Translations under genes and position numbers: made by a program
Assembly: GCF_004006315.1 (NCBI RefSeq)
Contig: NZ_CP026530.1
Location: 1,044,501 to 1,108,500, forward strand
Length of the DNA: 64,000 nucleotides
Direction of reading: 5' to 3'
Origin: Nautilia sp. PV-1
Lineage (GTDB): Bacteria > Campylobacterota > Campylobacteria > Campylobacterales > Nautiliaceae
The notes under the pieces: model-generated
Told to the model about the DNA's origin: nothing
The model's input: the letters and a program-made list of their open reading frames with translations, nothing else
The model's database searches: none
Shown: positions 63,590 to 64,000 of the stretch, one piece after another
Layout of the letters: each line of letters begins with the position of its first letter
How positions within the stretch are numbered: position 1 is the first letter of the stretch

Positions 63590-64000
63590 AATAGAATATT
63601 CGGGTTTTGAACTGTACTACAAAGGCAATATTGAACTTTTAAACAAACCTAAAGTCGCAATAGTCGGAAGCAGAAGAGCCGGCAGATATTCAAAAGAGAC
63701 GGTAAAACTTTTAGCAAGAAAACTTTCAAAGAAATACACTGTTGTAAGCGGTGGCGCTTTGGGAATTGACAAAGCGGCACATGAAGGAGCGTATCCCAAT
63801 ACGATATTCGTTTCACCCTCTTCACTTGATATAATTTATCCCAAATCAAACAGGGAACTTATTAAAAACATTTATGAAAACGGCCTTGCAATAAGCGAAT
63901 ACGAAAAAAACTTTTCTCCTTTTAAACATACTTTTTTACAAAGAAACAGAATTATTGTAAAAATAAGCGATTTTGTCATAATTGCGGAAGCGGAACTCAA
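63570..64000 (+). CDS. dprA: DNA-processing protein DprA, N-terminal part
   Basis: The first 143 codons of a gene that runs off the right edge, starting with ATG at 63570 inside the end of the deacetylase gene. The Rossmann-like start VAIVGSRRAGRYSKET and the family motif VVSGGALGIDKAAHEGA (single-strand DNA-binding core), then IYPKSNRELIKNI and FLQRNRIIVKISDFVII, identify DprA/Smf. DprA loads RecA on incoming DNA in natural transformation, in keeping with the pilus/GspE-F genes in the window. Confidence 0.93.
   Translation, partial: MNLPKNKIEYSGFELYYKGNIELLNKPKVAIVGSRRAGRYSKETVKLLARKLSKKYTVVSGGALGIDKAAHEGAYPNTIFVSPSSLDIIYPKSNRELIKNIYENGLAISEYEKNFSPFKHTFLQRNRIIVKISDFVIIAEAEL

Overview
The window is a gene-dense, AT-rich chromosomal segment of a member of the Campylobacterota (Epsilonproteobacteria). 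A Nautiliaceae-like (Nautilia/Caminibacter) vent organism is the best guess. The main reason is gene order: rplY-pth-LptF/G-lysA-HAD-pheA-hisC-fliF-fliG-fliH-dxs (8.7-20.3 kb) follows the order I know from Campylobacter jejuni, and ilvC/deacetylase/dprA, hemL-atpZ and gatC are also typical of the group. An MfrE-type (CCG-domain) succinate dehydrogenase/fumarate reductase, a SulP transporter, a gamma-class carbonic anhydrase and a DUF505-type protein suit an anaerobic or microaerophilic chemolithoautotroph. The genus assignment is inference.

Layout. 0-5.7 kb (minus): end of gpsA, a stand-alone RCK protein, a voltage-sensor-type K+ channel, gatB, ilvA and a CoA-binding protein. 5.8-6.3 kb (plus): HU with its own promoter and terminator, then tRNA-Leu(CAA). 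6.3-23.1 kb (minus): a beta-propeller/helical-repeat protein, msrA, the dxs-fliHGF-hisC-pheA-HAD-lysA-lptF/G-pth-rplY block, a PilT paralogue, tal and serB. 23.3-24.2 kb (plus): tatAC. 24.2-27 kb: an orphan periplasmic binding protein and a DUF505-like gene with a strong promoter and a palindromic candidate operator. 26.9-33.7 kb (minus): CBS-GGDEF protein, CDF transporter, truD, EI24 protein, thiL, two PAS proteins, an orphan FrdB-like iron-sulfur protein and a kinase-like protein. 33.8-37.5 kb (minus): sdhA-sdhB-sdhE, interrupted by a tRNA-Arg(CCT) on the opposite strand. 37.7-40.6 kb (minus): TolC-like protein, argD, a hypothetical gene. 40.7-42.2 kb (plus): SulP. 42.2-46.1 kb (minus): priA, three type IV prepilin-like proteins, two small coiled-coil proteins. 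46.1-51.3 kb (plus): uvrB, an AT-rich orphan membrane protein, gamma carbonic anhydrase, mutS2. 51.6-55.3 kb: PPIase, a zinc-ribbon thioredoxin, queA, pilT, gatC. 55.4-57 kb (plus): hemL, atpZ. 57-60.4 kb (minus): GspF/GspE-like assembly genes with a frameshift in the ATPase. 60.5-64 kb (plus): ilvC, minD, minE, divergent polysaccharide deacetylase, start of dprA.

The genes are mostly core metabolism, division and repair. Pilus and DNA-uptake functions are scattered: two PilT ATPases, the GspE/GspF pair, three prepilins and DprA, which together probably form the group's competence/type IV pilus machinery. SulP and the carbonic anhydrase could supply inorganic carbon, while the Sdh/Frd complex would work in a (reverse) TCA cycle.

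I see no phage, IS transposase gene, CRISPR array or defence island. The most unusual items are: (1) a propeller protein with four helical repeats spaced 84, 84 and 83 residues; (2) the DUF505-like gene with a consensus promoter overlapped by a perfect 8-bp inverted repeat; (3) a kinase-like protein lacking the HxD aspartate, coupled to an orphan iron-sulfur subunit; (4) low-complexity palindromic repeats that fill operon gaps and have apparently entered priA and queA reading frames; (5) a long imperfect hairpin at 52.17-52.32 kb; (6) a frameshift in the GspE-like ATPase. No intergenic stretch exceeds 300 bases; the two longest (51341-51613 and 52139-52415) are described.
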